From Lactobacillus taiwanensis DSM 21401 (GTDB lineage: Bacteria; Bacillota; Bacilli; Lactobacillales; Lactobacillaceae), in NCBI RefSeq assembly GCF_001436695.1, contig NZ_AYZG01000051.1, forward strand, positions 24,211-88,210: a stretch of 64,000 nt of DNA, in the 5' to 3' direction. How positions within the stretch are numbered: the first letter of the stretch is position 1; the number at the start of each line of letters is the position of its first letter. This document shows positions 63,506-64,000 of the stretch, one piece after another. The notes below the pieces were generated by a model. That model did not search any database. It saw only the letters and a program-made list of their open reading frames with translations, and was not told where the DNA came from. A program made the position numbers and the translations under genes.

Positions 63506-63890
63506 AACTTGGCAAAAGATGTATGAAGAAGCTAAAAGTGTACAGGGATTTAGACAAATATCTGATCATCTAGAAGCAGGCGGAGTAGCAGCTGCTGTTT
63601 TGAGTAATACAGGAAAAATTTATACAGGGGTTTGTATTGATACCGCTTGTACTTTAGGAGTGTGTGCAGAACGCAATGCTTTATTCAGCATGATCACTTG
63701 TGGTGAAAATCATTTCAAGAGAGTCTTAGCCATCATGTCTAATGGAAAGAATGGCGCACCGTGTGGAGCTTGTCGTGAATTTATGGTACAGCTTATGGAA
63801 AAAGACTATAAAAATATTGAAGTATTGATGGATTACGACAGGGAAGAAATTACTACTCTGGGCAGGTTAACACCTGATTGGTGGTTATAG
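63495..63890 (+). CDS. cytidine deaminase-like zinc hydrolase
   Basis: 131 residues. The zinc site is CAERNALF (C57, E59) and PCGACREF (C90, C93), the cytidine/blasticidin-S deaminase set. The N-terminal QGFRQISDHLEAGGVAAAVL is close to the Cdd/BSD group. It may deaminate cytidine or a related base. The start lies inside the MFS gene's end. Confidence 0.85.
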   Translation: MLDKTWQKMYEEAKSVQGFRQISDHLEAGGVAAAVLSNTGKIYTGVCIDTACTLGVCAERNALFSMITCGENHFKRVLAIMSNGKNGAPCGACREFMVQLMEKDYKNIEVLMDYDREEITTLGRLTPDWWL

Positions 63891-63893
63891 TCA

Positions 63894-64000
63894 TGATTAC
63901 AATTGAAGCATTGCATAATTTCCCTAAGATAGAGAAAAATTGCAATTTAGGTACAGAAATAATTAAAACAATCAAAAATGAAAATTTTATTCTTCATAAT
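63894..64000 (+). CDS. start of a gene cut by the window end, possibly F420-0:L-glutamate ligase-like
   Basis: Only 35 codons are present: MITIEALHNFPKIEKNCNLG, TEIIKTIKNENFILHN. The pattern (xI-x2-IP-x-I-x2-G-x-DL-x2-II) recalls the N-terminus of CofE-type ligases, which are annotated in some lactobacilli. It starts 3 nt after the deaminase stop. Too short for certainty. Confidence 0.35.

Overview
The window looks like a piece of chromosome from a low-GC Gram-positive lactic acid bacterium, most likely the Lactobacillus gasseri / johnsonii / paragasseri group. The evidence is an A/T-rich base composition, strong AGGAGG ribosome sites, an LPXTG surface protein with long coiled coils, a PyrR-attenuated pyrimidine operon, and typical lactobacillus housekeeping genes (pepT, pepO, ppc, trmK, an LBP_cg2779-type small protein). 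No tRNA, rRNA, CRISPR array or prophage was seen. The species is inferred from gene content, not from a database search.

Layout. 1-4 kb: a SEC10/PgrA-like wall-anchored protein, a small membrane protein and an RNase H with a viroplasmin domain. 4.2-4.6 kb: remnant of an amino-acid ABC transporter. 4.7-7.4 kb: trmK, a Nif3-like gene and pepT. 7.7-10.5 kb: a GntR (YtrA-type) regulator, an ABC ATPase and two tandem paralogous membrane proteins behind a palindromic operator. 10.6-17.5 kb: signal peptidase, an overlapping trio (methyltransferase-like, membrane protein, RsmF-type rRNA methyltransferase), a YbjQ-family protein, a HAD phosphatase and a lipase-like membrane protein. 17.7-18.8 kb: decayed LysR and flavoprotein genes around a 26-bp perfect palindrome.

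18.9-29.3 kb holds de novo pyrimidine synthesis. pyrFE runs leftward behind its own PyrR-type attenuator. pyrD and then pyrR1-pyrB-pyrC-carA-carB-pyrR2 run rightward, with PyrR binding loops and terminators ahead of pyrR1 and pyrB. Together they cover all six enzymatic steps to UMP, except that the class 1B PyrD has no PyrK partner here. Next come nicotinamidase, PEP carboxylase and a glycosyltransferase, then decayed alkD and ABC genes, and a complete gallate-decarboxylase-type trio (LpdC/UbiD, LpdB/UbiX, LpdD) at 35.2-37.7 kb, followed by pepO.

39.9-44.9 kb is a gene graveyard: broken aspartokinase, an IS982-type transposase remnant, an old-yellow-enzyme gene, PTS EIIA, a ChbG-like deacetylase and an RpiB/LacA-like isomerase. 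Intact nitroreductase and glycerate kinase genes sit among them. 45-55 kb carries acetyltransferases, DUF975 and band-7 membrane proteins, a broken Rgg regulator next to an ABC exporter, and a run of small or uncharacterised genes ending in a tyrosine phosphatase.

The most interesting part is 55.1-59.5 kb. A frameshifted Fic gene is followed by a helically phased A/T-rich repeat array, an Orc1/Cdc6-like AAA ATPase with a possible winged-helix tail, and a 731-residue protein joining a single-HKD phospholipase-D-type nuclease domain to an AAA ATPase domain. A sequence one base away from a Gram-positive LexA (SOS) box lies just downstream of that last gene's -10 element. This is a plausible uncharacterised, damage-inducible nuclease-ATPase (possibly defence) locus; the defence role is inference. 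The window ends with two acetyltransferases, a small membrane protein, a Nudix hydrolase, an alpha/beta hydrolase, an MFS transporter, a cytidine-deaminase-family protein and the start of one more gene.
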